A DNA stretch of 64,000 nucleotides, taken from a bacterium (GTDB lineage Bacteria > Joyebacterota > Joyebacteria > Joyebacterales > Joyebacteraceae). This document shows positions 16,286 to 24,479 of the stretch, in pieces; position 1 is the first letter of the stretch; every line of letters starts with the position of its first letter. The notes under the pieces are model-generated. The model saw only the letters and a program-made list of their open reading frames with translations, searched no databases and was not told where the DNA came from. Made by a program: the position numbers and the translations under genes. The stretch is taken from assembly GCA_025782395.1 (NCBI GenBank), contig JALGZD010000219.1, positions 124,001 through 188,000 on the forward strand, read 5' to 3'.

Positions 16286-17041
16286 CTACTCTATGGAGAA
16301 GTAGAGTCGCGTGAGAAGGAAGCCGTCTCGGTCCACGATGTCCACGTGCCACTCCCCCCGCCATTCATCGAGAACTTTTTTCTTGCTCCACGTGCGCCAG
16401 CGGCTGCTCCTGACCTCAAGCGGAACCCGTCCCATGTCACGCTCGCCCCAGTACCAGACGTGAGAGATCGTGTCCGGCTCGCCGGCCCCACCAATCTCGC
16501 TGAAGCAGCAGAGCCGTCCAACGCCGTCCCCTTCGGGAAGAAAGCTCTTCCCGGCCTCGGTCGGTTCGCTTTGCTCTATGCCCTTGCAGATGTAGGCACG
16601 GATCACGCTGAGCCCCGACGGTGAGACGTAGTCAGTCTCCTGTCCGGGAACGTCCGGCTGACTTGCCGCTGCCGTCTCCTCCGCGGGAGTCATCTCGAGT
16701 GGCACGGTCTCGTCGGTCCCCCGCGCATCGATTGCACCCTCAGGGTCCTCCGACTCGCCGGTCGTCTGTTCGGACACCGTTCCTGCCGCATCTCCGGAGG
16801 TCTCGGCCGCTGTTTCGCCGGTCCCGCTCGCGTCAGAGCTACCCAAATCAGATACTCCGGACTCATCCGGAGCGAAGGCGTCTGAACCAGCATCTTCCTG
16901 GCTGATACCCTCGTCGCTTTCGCCCGAGGTTTCATCGACCGCTTCCGCCGAGGAAGATGCGCTCTCGCTACGCTCTCCCGAGCACCCGACTATGAGGACG
17001 GTTGCAGCTATGAAACAGATAACGAGAACTGTCTTGATCAT
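16286..17041 (-). CDS. DUF2914-domain lipoprotein
   Basis: A 251-residue predicted lipoprotein. The start chosen (MIKTVLVICFIAATVLIVGC) gives a lipobox with Cys at 20. Residues 21-150 are a low-complexity linker rich in Ser, Glu, Asp, Ala and Thr, probably a flexible acidic spacer. The C-terminal 100 residues match the DUF2914 pattern (ISHVWYWGERDM, then SSRWRTWS and GEWHVDIVD), a small beta domain of unknown function common in envelope proteins. It lies 94 bases beyond cysE on the same strand. Confidence 0.8.
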   Translation of the reverse strand: MIKTVLVICFIAATVLIVGCSGERSESASSSAEAVDETSGESDEGISQEDAGSDAFAPDESGVSDLGSSDASGTGETAAETSGDAAGTVSEQTTGESEDPEGAIDARGTDETVPLEMTPAEETAAASQPDVPGQETDYVSPSGLSVIRAYICKGIEQSEPTEAGKSFLPEGDGVGRLCCFSEIGGAGEPDTISHVWYWGERDMGRVPLEVRSSRWRTWSKKKVLDEWRGEWHVDIVDRDGFLLTRLYFSIE

Positions 17042-17135
17042 GAATCCCACCCCCCAGTCGGTGGTCCCACGGGGACATGAGCGGAGGCACATCTGAGGAG
17101 AACTACTTCAGCCTAGTCCCCCCTCGCTCAGACTG

Positions 17136-17771
17136 TCAAGAGGTCTTCTCAACTTCGCCGCGTTCAAGCTCCGCAAGCCTCTCCTCAATGAAAGCAAGCC
17201 GGCTGACGATCGGATCGGGGATCGCGTCATGCGCCAGAGGAGCGTCGAGGACCCTCTTATCCTTCCCTCTCACAATTCTCGCCGGAACACCGACGACTGT
17301 GCAATCATCCGGCACGGGCTTGACGACGACGGAGCCGGCGCCGATGCGGACATCACTACCGATCACGATGTTTCCCAGCACACGCGCCCCACATCCGATG
17401 ACAACATCGCTCCCGATAGTAGGGTGACGCTTGCCTGTCTCCTTGCCCGTTCCCCCGAGTGTCACGCCCTGATAGAGGGTCACGTTCTCACCGATGACGG
17501 TGGTCTCCCCGATGACGACTCCCATGCCGTGATCGATGAAGAAACCGTGGCCGATATCCGCGCCAGGGTGGATCTCGATACCGGTCAAGAGACGCACCCC
17601 CTGCGAGATGAACCTCGGCAGGAACGGCACCTTTAGTTTCCAGAGCCCATGGCTCACACGGTGAGCCATAGCCGCGTGAAACCCCGGGTATGTCAACACT
17701 ATCTCGAGAACACCGCAAACGCCCCTGGCAGCCGGATCCCTCGCCATCGCAGCTCTGATAAGATCGATCAT
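17136..17771 (-). CDS. cysE: Serine O-acetyltransferase
   Basis: Makes O-acetylserine from serine and acetyl-CoA, the first step of cysteine synthesis. The 211-residue protein is the short EpsC-like form. The ATG after GAGGAGCGG was chosen; the frame is open 70 codons upstream but that part has no family resemblance. It has the helical N-terminus, the [15 protein letters not shown] catalytic region and the left-handed beta-helix hexapeptide repeats ([14 protein letters not shown], then IGAGSVVV). No cysK is adjacent. Its proximity to several thiol-redox genes may be only coincidental. Confidence 0.93.
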   Translation of the reverse strand: MIDLIRAAMARDPAARGVCGVLEIVLTYPGFHAAMAHRVSHGLWKLKVPFLPRFISQGVRLLTGIEIHPGADIGHGFFIDHGMGVVIGETTVIGENVTLYQGVTLGGTGKETGKRHPTIGSDVVIGCGARVLGNIVIGSDVRIGAGSVVVKPVPDDCTVVGVPARIVRGKDKRVLDAPLAHDAIPDPIVSRLAFIEERLAELERGEVEKTS

Positions 17772-17964
17772 TCTTCCGCTCCTCGCGATCCCGGACTTGT
17801 GGCCCGCGCAGCCGGGGTATGCGCCGCGCGCAGCCGGGACGCACCTCCACATTCGGTCGGCGCACGCAGGCCCGCTGTGCCTGTTTCGGCTCACGCTGTA
17901 ATTGTGTGGGCAAGGACCGTGCCAGCCTCGATTTCGGAGGCCGGTGGTTCTCCACACGTCGATC

Positions 17965-17994
17965 TTGACATCGCCGTTCACGCGCTGCTATAGT
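17965..17994 (+). promoter_or_regulatory. gltX promoter
   Basis: TTGACA, an 18-base spacer ending in TGC (extended -10), then TATAGT. It lies 66 bases before the gltX ATG and would also drive the two tRNA genes. Confidence 0.8.
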
Positions 17995-18009
17995 ACTATT
18001 CTGACATCG

Positions 18010-18038
18010 GGCCTCTCCCAGCGAGGCCTGTTTCTTCA
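18010..18038 (+). promoter_or_regulatory. Hairpin in the gltX leader
   Basis: GGCCTC, a seven-base loop, GAGGCC, then TGTTTCTTC. It lies just after the predicted transcription start and resembles a weak intrinsic terminator, so attenuation of gltX is possible. No leader peptide or T-box sequence is visible. Confidence 0.4.
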
Positions 18039-18060
18039 TCCAGCGATGGGATGGTTTCAC

Positions 18061-19533
18061 ATGAGCGAGACGAGAGTCAGATTCGCTCCAAGTCCGACCG
18101 GGTACCTGCACATGGGAGGCGCCCGCACGGCTCTGTTCAACTGGCTTCTTGCGAAACACAGTGGCGGCCGCTTCATCCTCAGGATCGAAGACACTGACAG
18201 GAAACGGTCCACGACGGAGTTCCTCGACGCGATCCTCGAGGATCACAGATGGCTTGGACTCGTTTGGGATGAGGGTCCGAAGATCGGCGGGGCTGCCGGC
18301 CCCTACTTCCAGTCGGAGCGAGCTGACACCTACGCTCCGCTCATCCAGAAGCTTCTCGATGAGGGTTCTGCGTACAGGTGCTTCTGCTCTCCGGAGGAAC
18401 TCGATGACCGCAGAAGCAGGTCCTCGCAGAAGGGACACGATTGGAAGTATGACAGGAAGTGCGCCGCGCTCTCCAAAGAACAATCAGCGGAGCATGACGC
18501 GGAAGGTCGCTCCTCTGTCGTGCGGTTCAGGATCCCGGACGGCAAGACGAGCTTCGATGACATGGTGTTGGGCCCTGTGGAAGTGGATAATCAGGAACTG
18601 GACGATCTGGTGATTGCGCGCTCGGACGGAACGCCTACCTACAACTTCGTCGTAGTGGTGGACGACAGCCAGATGGGAATCACGCACGTCGTGCGTGGAA
18701 GCGACCACCTCTCCAACACACCGAAGCAGATACTGATAGCCAAGGCACTCGGGACAGAACCGCCGGAGTTCGGCCACCTGCCGCTTGTGTTCGGTCCGGA
18801 CAAGCAAGTGCTCTCCAAAAGGCGCGGCGCGGTTGCCATCGGCGAGTACCGCCGGAGAGGCTATCTTCCGGAGGCCCTCGTCAACTACATGGCGCTTCTC
18901 GGATGGTCCTGCGGCGGCGAGCAGGAGTTCTTCAGCCTAGATGAACTGGTTGCCGAGTTCGATATCTCGAAAGTCAGCAGAAAGGCGGCGGCCTTCGACC
19001 CTGAGAAGCTGGCCTGGATGAACGCTCAGTGGATCAAACGACTCTCGGTTCCGGAAAGAACGGCGCGAGTGGTACCGTTCCTGGCGGCCGCCGGCTTGGT
19101 CAGTGATACCCCGGACGAGAAGAAACTGGCTGAGCTTGAGCGAATTGTGCATCTCATCGACGATCGTTTGAAGACACTGGCCGACATCGTCGAACATGCG
19201 GGCTTTTTTCTTGCGGCCGACATCACCTTCGATGATATTGCCGTTGAGAAGGTGTTGACGAAGCGCGAGAGTGTGAATATACTTGATGGGTTGTATGGAC
19301 TTCTGTCCGATGCTCCTGATTTTGAGTCGGAGACGATTGAAGAGCTCACCCGGCGACTCGCGGAGAAGCGGGGCGTGGGTGTCGGGAAGGTCGTTCGACC
19401 GGTGCGCGTTGCAGTGACCGGCAAAGAGGTAAGCCCCGGGATCTTCGAGACGCTCTCTCTCCTCGGTCGCGAGAAGGTGCTGGCAAGGCTGAAGGCCGCG
19501 AGCGAGCTGGCGTCGACGCTGACAACCGAGTAG
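18061..19533 (+). CDS. gltX: Glutamyl-tRNA synthetase
   Basis: A class I synthetase that charges tRNA-Glu in the cytosol, 490 residues, a standard length. The HIGH motif appears as YLHMGG in RFAPSPTGYLHMGGART, and the KMSKS motif as VLSKRRGA. The C-terminal anticodon-binding domain is complete. ATG 18061 was chosen because the protein then starts MSETRVRFAPSPTG as in relatives; ATG 18046 is in frame but has no better ribosome site. The stop is four bases before a tRNA-Gln gene. Whether the enzyme also mischarges tRNA-Gln cannot be read from sequence alone. Confidence 0.95.
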   Translation: MSETRVRFAPSPTGYLHMGGARTALFNWLLAKHSGGRFILRIEDTDRKRSTTEFLDAILEDHRWLGLVWDEGPKIGGAAGPYFQSERADTYAPLIQKLLDEGSAYRCFCSPEELDDRRSRSSQKGHDWKYDRKCAALSKEQSAEHDAEGRSSVVRFRIPDGKTSFDDMVLGPVEVDNQELDDLVIARSDGTPTYNFVVVVDDSQMGITHVVRGSDHLSNTPKQILIAKALGTEPPEFGHLPLVFGPDKQVLSKRRGAVAIGEYRRRGYLPEALVNYMALLGWSCGGEQEFFSLDELVAEFDISKVSRKAAAFDPEKLAWMNAQWIKRLSVPERTARVVPFLAAAGLVSDTPDEKKLAELERIVHLIDDRLKTLADIVEHAGFFLAADITFDDIAVEKVLTKRESVNILDGLYGLLSDAPDFESETIEELTRRLAEKRGVGVGKVVRPVRVAVTGKEVSPGIFETLSLLGREKVLARLKAASELASTLTTE

Positions 19534-19537
19534 CTTC

Positions 19538-19611
19538 TGGGGAGTCGTCTAGTGGCAGGACAGCGGACTCTGGATCCGCCGGCGGAGGTTCGACCCCTCC
19601 CTCCCCAACCA
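19538..19611 (+). tRNA. tRNA-Gln (anticodon CTG)
   Basis: A 74-base cloverleaf: acceptor TGGGGAG paired with CTCCCCA, anticodon stem GCGGA/TCCGC around the loop CTCTGGA (anticodon CTG, reading CAG), a T arm with GGTTCGA, and an encoded CCA. It starts four bases after the gltX stop. Confidence 0.93.
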
Positions 19612-19618
19612 TGATTAT

Positions 19619-19693
19619 GGCGCCATCGTCCAGTGGCTAGGACGCCGGCCTCTCAAGCCGGTAACACGGGTTCGATCCCCGTTGGCGCTACCA
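19619..19693 (+). tRNA. tRNA-Glu (anticodon CTC)
   Basis: A 75-base cloverleaf: acceptor GGCGCCA paired with TGGCGCT (the first pair is G-T), anticodon stem CCGGC/GCCGG around CTCTCAA (anticodon CTC, reading GAG), T arm GGTTCGATCC, encoded CCA. It is seven bases after tRNA-Gln and ends before a strong terminator. Confidence 0.93.
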
Positions 19694-19698
19694 AGTGA

Positions 19699-19740
19699 AG
19701 AGAGCGGAGCGCGTGTAGCGCTCCGCTCTCTCTTTCTCTA
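19699..19740 (+). terminator. Terminator of the gltX-tRNA unit
   Basis: A perfect 13-14 bp stem (GAGAGCGGAGCGC and complement) with a five-base loop, followed by CTTTCTCT. It lies directly after tRNA-Glu. Confidence 0.85.
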
Positions 19741-19754
19741 TCGGAAGACTCCCG

Positions 19755-20040
19755 CTACTTCTTCTTGCGGACAACCTTCCTCTTCGCCGGCTTCTTCTTC
19801 GCGACCTTCTTCTTCGCGACCTTCCTCTTCGCCGGCTTCTTCTTCGCGACCTTCTTCTTCGCGACCTTCCTCTTCGCCGGCTTCTTCCGCGACCTTCTTC
19901 TTCGCGACCTTCCTCTTCGCGACCTTCTTCTTCACGACCTTCTTCTTCGCGACCTTCTTCTTCACGACCTTCTTCTTCGCCGGCTTCTTCTTAGCAACCT
20001 TCTTCTTCGCCGGCTTCTTCTTCGCCGTCTTTACTGCCAT
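19755..20040 (-). CDS. Histone H1-like lysine-rich protein, with frameshift
   Basis: The gene starts MAVKTAKKKPAKKKV after an AAGGAGG site and is built of five-residue units KKKVA, KKKPA and KKKVV, typical of histone H1-like C-terminal tails that bind DNA nonspecifically. Near 19883-19889 the repeat CTTCTTCTTCGC (plus strand) is two bases short. After that point the original frame encodes Glu/Gly-rich EEEGREEEAG repeats ending at 19738, whereas the shifted frame keeps the Lys-rich pattern and ends naturally as KRKVVRKKK at TAG 19755-19757. Restoring two bases gives a 95-residue basic protein. Slippage, an assembly error or programmed frameshifting could each explain it. Confidence 0.7.
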
Positions 20041-20298
20041 TGGTCCTTTACCTCCTTGACCCCAGTCCGCGCCCATTCGCGGAGGGACAATCTGGCCGAC
20101 CCGGCTTCCTCTCACGTCCGCCACGCACGCCCTTGCTCCGGAACGCACCGGCGTCCACCACTCGTTGATGATCACTCGTGCGATGAGACCCGAAGTGCGC
20201 CCGCCCAAGTCACACCGGCGCATACACGAAGCCGTGAACATCAACAGTCAACAAGTGACAAAGAACTCAAGAGAACGGAACATACCGCTCACCCGTCA

Positions 20299-20327
20299 CA
20301 TATAGGATGGTGTTTCGGAAGTGTCAA
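20299..20327 (-). promoter_or_regulatory. Promoter of the histone-like gene
   Basis: Minus strand: TTGACA, a 17-base spacer, then TATATG. It is about 260 bases upstream of the ATG, giving a long leader in which I see no other gene. Confidence 0.7.
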
Positions 20328-20531
20328 GCGAAAAGTGCGCGCGCCGGTCGCGACGAACGCGCGCAAGAGTTGTGCGACCGATGATGACGACTACGATGAT
20401 CGTGTCGAAGTGTATCTCGATCGCTCTCGTTTCCATCGCGCGAAACTCGAATCAAGCGCAGTCTTGATCGCGTGAAACTTGAATCGAGAATTGAATTGCA
20501 CCGATCGAAGTTGGAGTGCACGAGTCGAACA
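20328..20531. other. Spacer with degenerate GAATC-type repeats
   Basis: No gene found here. The bases 20430-20560 contain repeated short motifs of the form GAAACT(C/T)GAATC(A/G)AG and GTTGAATCG, less GC-rich than the neighbours. The last few overlap the end of the nuclease gene. They may be binding sites or decayed sequence. Confidence 0.4.
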
Positions 20532-21923
20532 TCACAGTTGAATCGTCTCACCGTCAATTGGAACCGAGACGTTTGCGAACCCGTCCGCTGTGAGGCTATG
20601 CCCAAACGCGATGGCCTGATCCTCACTTCCATGAACCACGATGGTGCGTCTCGGAGGTCGCTTTATCCCGTTCGCAAACGTGAGCAGTTCATCGCGATCC
20701 GCGTGCGCGCTGAATTCATCGAAGACCTTGACTCGAGCCTTCAATGGGTACTCCTGTCCGAAGATCCTCACGATCCGATTCCCTTCAGCGATTCGCCTGC
20801 CAAGTGTGTGCTCTGCCTGGTAGCCGACGATCAGGACCGCATTCTTGCGGCGGGTGATGTTGTTCTTGAGGTGGTGGAGTACTCGGCCCGCCTCGCACAT
20901 CCCGGAGGCCGATACGATCATCATGGGACCGGGGCGTCTGTTGAGTTTCTTGGAATCGCCGGCCTCCATGACGTACTGAACGCGAGAGAAACCGAGAGGG
21001 TCGTCCCCCCTGCCTATCAGTGCCTTCATCTCAATATCGAAGCACTCAGTGTGCTTGCGGAAGACCTCCGTTGCGCGAACCGCCATCGGGCTGTCCACGT
21101 AGATCGGAAACTCTGGAATCCTCCCAGCACGCATGAGTTCATGAACACAGTAGAGTACCCTCTGCGTTCGCCCCACGGCGAACGACGGTACTATGATCTT
21201 CCCTCGCCGCCGAACAGCATCAGAGATAAACTGTGCCAATTCGTCGTTCACGTGATCCATCGAACTGTGTGTGCGTAAGCCGTACGTGCTCTCCGTGATC
21301 AGAATGTCGGCCGAAGAAACCTGATACGGATCCTTCAGAATCGGCACATCCTTCCTGCCGAGATCTCCTGTGAACACCACCTTCCGAGAGTTGCCTCTTT
21401 CATGCGCGTCGATCTCGAGAAGCGCCGACCCGAGTATATGGCCGGCGTCGCGCCACGTAGCCGTGACGCCCGGAGCAACTCCTGTCGGAACGTCGTAGTC
21501 AACACCACAGAAATGCCCGAGCGCTTTCTCAACGTCTTCAACAGTGTAAATCGGATGAAGCACCGACTCCCCTCGCTTCCTCCGACGCTTGTTGAGGTAC
21601 GAGAGATCGTGGCTCTGTACGAACGCGGAATCACGCAGCATGATGTCGCAGAGATCGACCGTCGCATGTGTTGCGAAGATCTTTCCTGTGAATCCGTGCT
21701 TGACCAGCGTTGGGATACTGCCGCAATGATCAACGTGCGCGTGCGAGAGAAGAAGAACGTCGATCGAGGCCGGATCGAACGGGAGATTCCTGTTGCGGCG
21801 CTCACTCTCTGCTCTTCTTCCCTGAAAAAGCCCGCAGTCGAGCAGAACCCGTATTCCACCCACCGACAGCACATGCTTCGAGCCGGTAACGTTTCTCGCG
21901 GCGCCGTGAGCAGTGAATTCCAT
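20532..21923 (-). CDS. MBL-fold beta-CASP RNA nuclease
   Basis: A 463-residue beta-CASP ribonuclease of the CPSF73/YSH1-like group. The metallo-beta-lactamase part has SHAHVDHCGSIP (motif 2), DAGHILGSA (motif 3) and FTGDLGRKD (motif 4). The beta-CASP insertion contains PSFAVGRTQ, IVSASGMCEAGR (motif B region) and the C-terminal FSAHAD. Such enzymes cut or trim RNA in the cytosol; relatives occur widely in bacteria alongside RNase J. The ATG follows AGAGGACAC. It is leftward and divergent from the thiamine operon. Confidence 0.92.
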   Translation of the reverse strand: MEFTAHGAARNVTGSKHVLSVGGIRVLLDCGLFQGRRAESERRNRNLPFDPASIDVLLLSHAHVDHCGSIPTLVKHGFTGKIFATHATVDLCDIMLRDSAFVQSHDLSYLNKRRRKRGESVLHPIYTVEDVEKALGHFCGVDYDVPTGVAPGVTATWRDAGHILGSALLEIDAHERGNSRKVVFTGDLGRKDVPILKDPYQVSSADILITESTYGLRTHSSMDHVNDELAQFISDAVRRRGKIIVPSFAVGRTQRVLYCVHELMRAGRIPEFPIYVDSPMAVRATEVFRKHTECFDIEMKALIGRGDDPLGFSRVQYVMEAGDSKKLNRRPGPMMIVSASGMCEAGRVLHHLKNNITRRKNAVLIVGYQAEHTLGRRIAEGNRIVRIFGQEYPLKARVKVFDEFSAHADRDELLTFANGIKRPPRRTIVVHGSEDQAIAFGHSLTADGFANVSVPIDGETIQL

Positions 21924-22120
21924 GTGTCCTCTTTCGCTCGAGTCAGAAGTTCACATCAGGAGAAACACCAGGGATTCCGGTAACTCAGCACACCATGTCG
22001 ACCACAGAGACTGACGGCTATATGATTGACCGATGCTGAACCGTGTGGTAGGTTATACGAAGTTACAGAGTCGCTCAAGCATCGGATTCGAGCGTGGGCG
22101 ACAAGAGATGCGCCGAGATC

Positions 22121-22198
22121 GTTGGGGGAGGCCGGAAAGCGGCCTGAGAGAAACGACCCTTCGGACCTGAACTGGGCAATGCCAGCGTAGGGAAACGA
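22121..22198 (+). promoter_or_regulatory. TPP riboswitch (THI element)
   Basis: The conserved thi-box elements are visible in order: GGGGG and a GGCC/GGCC stem, CTGAGAGAAACGACCCTT, GACCTGAACTGGG, and AATGCCAGCGTAGGGAA. It binds thiamine pyrophosphate and shuts off the genes behind it. A terminator-like hairpin follows before thi4, so control is probably by premature termination. Confidence 0.95.
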
Positions 22199-22217
22199 CT
22201 CGGGAGAACGCGAATGC

Positions 22218-22259
22218 CGCGGGGCTCCCCTGTCTGGAACAAGGGTCCCGCGTTTCTTT
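22218..22259 (+). terminator. Riboswitch expression-platform terminator
   Basis: GCGGGGCTCCCCTGT can pair, with a small bulge, with ACAAGGGTCCCGC; GTTTCTTTG follows. It sits between the TPP aptamer and thi4, where a regulated terminator is expected. Confidence 0.65.
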
Positions 22260-22306
22260 GTTGCTCAGCTGTCCGCGACAACTGCAGAAAGGCATGGGAG
22301 AGAACG

Positions 22307-23095
22307 ATGATCAGTGATGTTGCCGTCACAAGAGCCATATCGCAGCGGTTCTTCGAGAAGTTCTCCGAGTCACTGGAACTGGACGTGGCCATCGTGGGAG
22401 CAGGACCGGCCGGGCTGGTCGCCGGCAGATACCTGGCGGAGGCCGGAAAGAACGTCGCCCTCTTCGAGAGCAAGCTGTCGACCGGCGGCGGCATCTGGGG
22501 CGGAGGAATGCTCTTCAACGAGATCGTGGTCGGGAAGGACGCCCTTCCGATCATGGACGACTTCGGGATAGACTACCACCCGCACGACGCAGGATGCTAC
22601 ACGGCGGACGCAGTGCAGACTGCCGCGGCTCTCGCGTACGGTGCAAGCAAGGCAGGGCTCAGGGTTTTCAACACATGCAAGGTCGAGGATGTGATCTTCT
22701 CGCGCGACCGTGTCTCAGGTGTGGTCATCCTCTGGAGCCCCGTCATCGCGGCCGGCCTTCACGTTGACCCTCTGTCGATTTCCGCGCAGGTCGTGCTGGA
22801 TGCCACCGGCCATGATTCGGACATCGTTCACGTCGCCGTCCGGAAGATGGGCATCAGGCTCGCGACGGAGACCGGAGGCATCGTAGGCGAGAAAAGCATG
22901 TGGGCCGAGAACGGCGAGAAGACCGTCGTCGAGAAGACCGGCGAGGTCTTCCCTGGGCTGTACGTGTCCGGCATGGCCGCAGCAGCGGTCCACGGCGGCT
23001 ACAGGATGGGTCCCATCTTCGGGGGCATGCTTCTCTCGGGCCGGAAGGTCGCGATGCAGATCCTCACCGAGCTCGGTAACGGCAGCACGCCGTGA
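22307..23095 (+). CDS. thi4: Sulfide-dependent thiazole synthase, Thi4 type
   Basis: A 262-residue Thi4-family protein that builds the adenosine diphosphate thiazole precursor of thiamine from NAD+, glycine and a sulfur source. The dinucleotide-binding motif VAIVGAGPAGLVAG is at the N-terminus, followed by GGGIWGGGM and GLHVDPLSI. The region of the suicidal yeast cysteine reads VLDATGHDSDIVHV with no Cys, as in archaeal enzymes that use free sulfide catalytically; this points to a low-oxygen, sulfide-containing habitat. ATG 22307 follows GGGAG. It is the first gene after the TPP riboswitch. Confidence 0.93.
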   Translation: MISDVAVTRAISQRFFEKFSESLELDVAIVGAGPAGLVAGRYLAEAGKNVALFESKLSTGGGIWGGGMLFNEIVVGKDALPIMDDFGIDYHPHDAGCYTADAVQTAAALAYGASKAGLRVFNTCKVEDVIFSRDRVSGVVILWSPVIAAGLHVDPLSISAQVVLDATGHDSDIVHVAVRKMGIRLATETGGIVGEKSMWAENGEKTVVEKTGEVFPGLYVSGMAAAAVHGGYRMGPIFGGMLLSGRKVAMQILTELGNGSTP

Positions 23096-23135
23096 TGTCT
23101 CGACACATCCACATGCAGCACCAAGGGAGCCGGCC

Positions 23136-23804
23136 ATGAATCCGGATGGAGGCGGCCTCGGCAGCAGACTCACAGGGAGCGGACTCTACCTCGTCATCAC
23201 TGCCCCGAACGTGCCGCACATCGAGCTGGCACGCGCAGCGGTCGAACGCGGTGTCCCGGTCATCCAACTCAGGGAGAAGGAGCTTCCGGATCCCGAGCTG
23301 CTGGAACTCGCGCGCGCCTTGAGAAATCTGACCGATGGAACCGGGACCAGGTTCATCGTCAACGATCGCCCCGACATCGCCGCGGCCGTGCGTGCGGATG
23401 GTGTCCACATCGGAATGCGGGATACCGACGCTGCTGTTGCTCGAAGAATCGTCGGACCTGACGCAATAGTCGGGCTCTCCGTGAACACAGTTGCCGACGC
23501 AATGGCCGTAGAAGCGGACGTGGATTACTTCGGAGTGGGGCCGGTGTTTCCAACCGACACAAAACCGGATGCTGACGACCCGGTCGGAGCTGACAGGATA
23601 ACCAGCATCACGAGGGCCGTGCCCGGTATTCCGGTAGTTGCCATAGGTGGACTCAAGCCCGGAAACGTCGCGACAGTAGTGGCGGCCGGAGCAAGGTTCG
23701 CGGCCGTCGTGTCCGCCGTCTGTTTCGCAGACGATCCCGTCGCCGCGATCGACATTGTGCAGAACGCCCTTGCCACGAGCGCTGATCGATCCGGACAAGG
23801 ATAG
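23136..23804 (+). CDS. thiE: Thiamine-phosphate synthase
   Basis: Joins the pyrimidine (HMP-PP) and thiazole phosphates to give thiamine monophosphate. The 222-residue TIM-barrel protein shows the family motifs: VIQLREKEL, FIVNDRPDIAAAVRADGVHIG, DYFGVGPVFPTDTK and VAIGGLKPGNV. The start ATG follows GGGAGCCGGCC, 40 bases after thi4, so the two are in one riboswitch-controlled operon. Confidence 0.95.
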   Translation: MNPDGGGLGSRLTGSGLYLVITAPNVPHIELARAAVERGVPVIQLREKELPDPELLELARALRNLTDGTGTRFIVNDRPDIAAAVRADGVHIGMRDTDAAVARRIVGPDAIVGLSVNTVADAMAVEADVDYFGVGPVFPTDTKPDADDPVGADRITSITRAVPGIPVVAIGGLKPGNVATVVAAGARFAAVVSAVCFADDPVAAIDIVQNALATSADRSGQG

Positions 23805-23862
23805 AACACTATGGTGATCCCGACATGATGGGGATCGCCCACAACCGTAACACGCAGGAGGC

Positions 23863-24453
23863 TTGCGAATCGTCTACGACATTGACGGGCAGAACAATCA
23901 CGAGAATCTCAAGTACTGTCCGCGCTGCGGAACGCTCTTGGGCGTGAGGGGGCTGCGCGGACACCCGAGACCCGTGTGTCCCAACTGCAGCTACATCCTC
24001 TATCTGAATCCCGCGCCGGTCACTGCCGTCATCATCGAGCGCGATGGCGCCATCTTGCTCGTCAGACGCAGGTACCCACCGGGCGAAGGACTCTGGTGCC
24101 TCCCTACCGGGTTCATCGAGCAGGAAGAGACGCCGGAGGAGAGCGCAGTGCGTGAAGTCAAGGAGGAGACCGGGCTTCAGATTGAGGTAGACAGCTTGTT
24201 CGATTCATGGTCGAGCAGTGAGGATCCGAGAACTCCCATCGTCTGTTTCGCCTTCACGGCACACATCCTCGGGGGTACGCTTGCTCCCGGTGACGACGCC
24301 GCGGACGCCCGCTTCTTCATGCTCGCTGCTCTGCCTGATGACATCGCATTCGCGAGCCATCACGCCACACTCGAGAGGTACTCCCAGAAACTCCCGCGCG
24401 GCGATCGCCGCCGGAGCAGACGACCACCGTACGATCCCGACCCCAACATGTGA
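23863..24453 (+). CDS. Nudix hydrolase with zinc ribbon
   Basis: A 196-residue protein: an N-terminal zinc ribbon (CPRCGTLL...CPNCSY) and a Nudix domain with the complete box GFIEQEETPEESAVREVKEETGL. Nudix enzymes cleave nucleoside diphosphates linked to another group. Its place between thiE and the AIR-synthase-like gene suggests a thiamine-related job, such as hydrolysing a thiamine or precursor diphosphate or sanitising ADP-thiazole, but this is inference from context. The start is TTG after GCAGGAG. The tail is Arg/Pro-rich. Confidence 0.88.
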   Translation: MRIVYDIDGQNNHENLKYCPRCGTLLGVRGLRGHPRPVCPNCSYILYLNPAPVTAVIIERDGAILLVRRRYPPGEGLWCLPTGFIEQEETPEESAVREVKEETGLQIEVDSLFDSWSSSEDPRTPIVCFAFTAHILGGTLAPGDDAADARFFMLAALPDDIAFASHHATLERYSQKLPRGDRRRSRRPPYDPDPNM

Positions 24454-24479
24454 GCGCGAACAGAAAGGATCAGCAAGGA

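Noticed and set aside
17772-17981. 70-codon upstream extension of cysE
   Set aside because: The extension has no resemblance to the family and the ATG at 17771 has a good ribosome site.
19765-20475. Phe/Leu-rich plus-strand frames opposite the lysine-rich gene
   Set aside because: They are the complement of AAG repeats (CTT/TTC). The minus strand has the ribosome site, promoter and natural stop.
20430-20560. CRISPR array
   Set aside because: Repeats are short, unequal and degenerate without regular spacers, and no cas gene is nearby.
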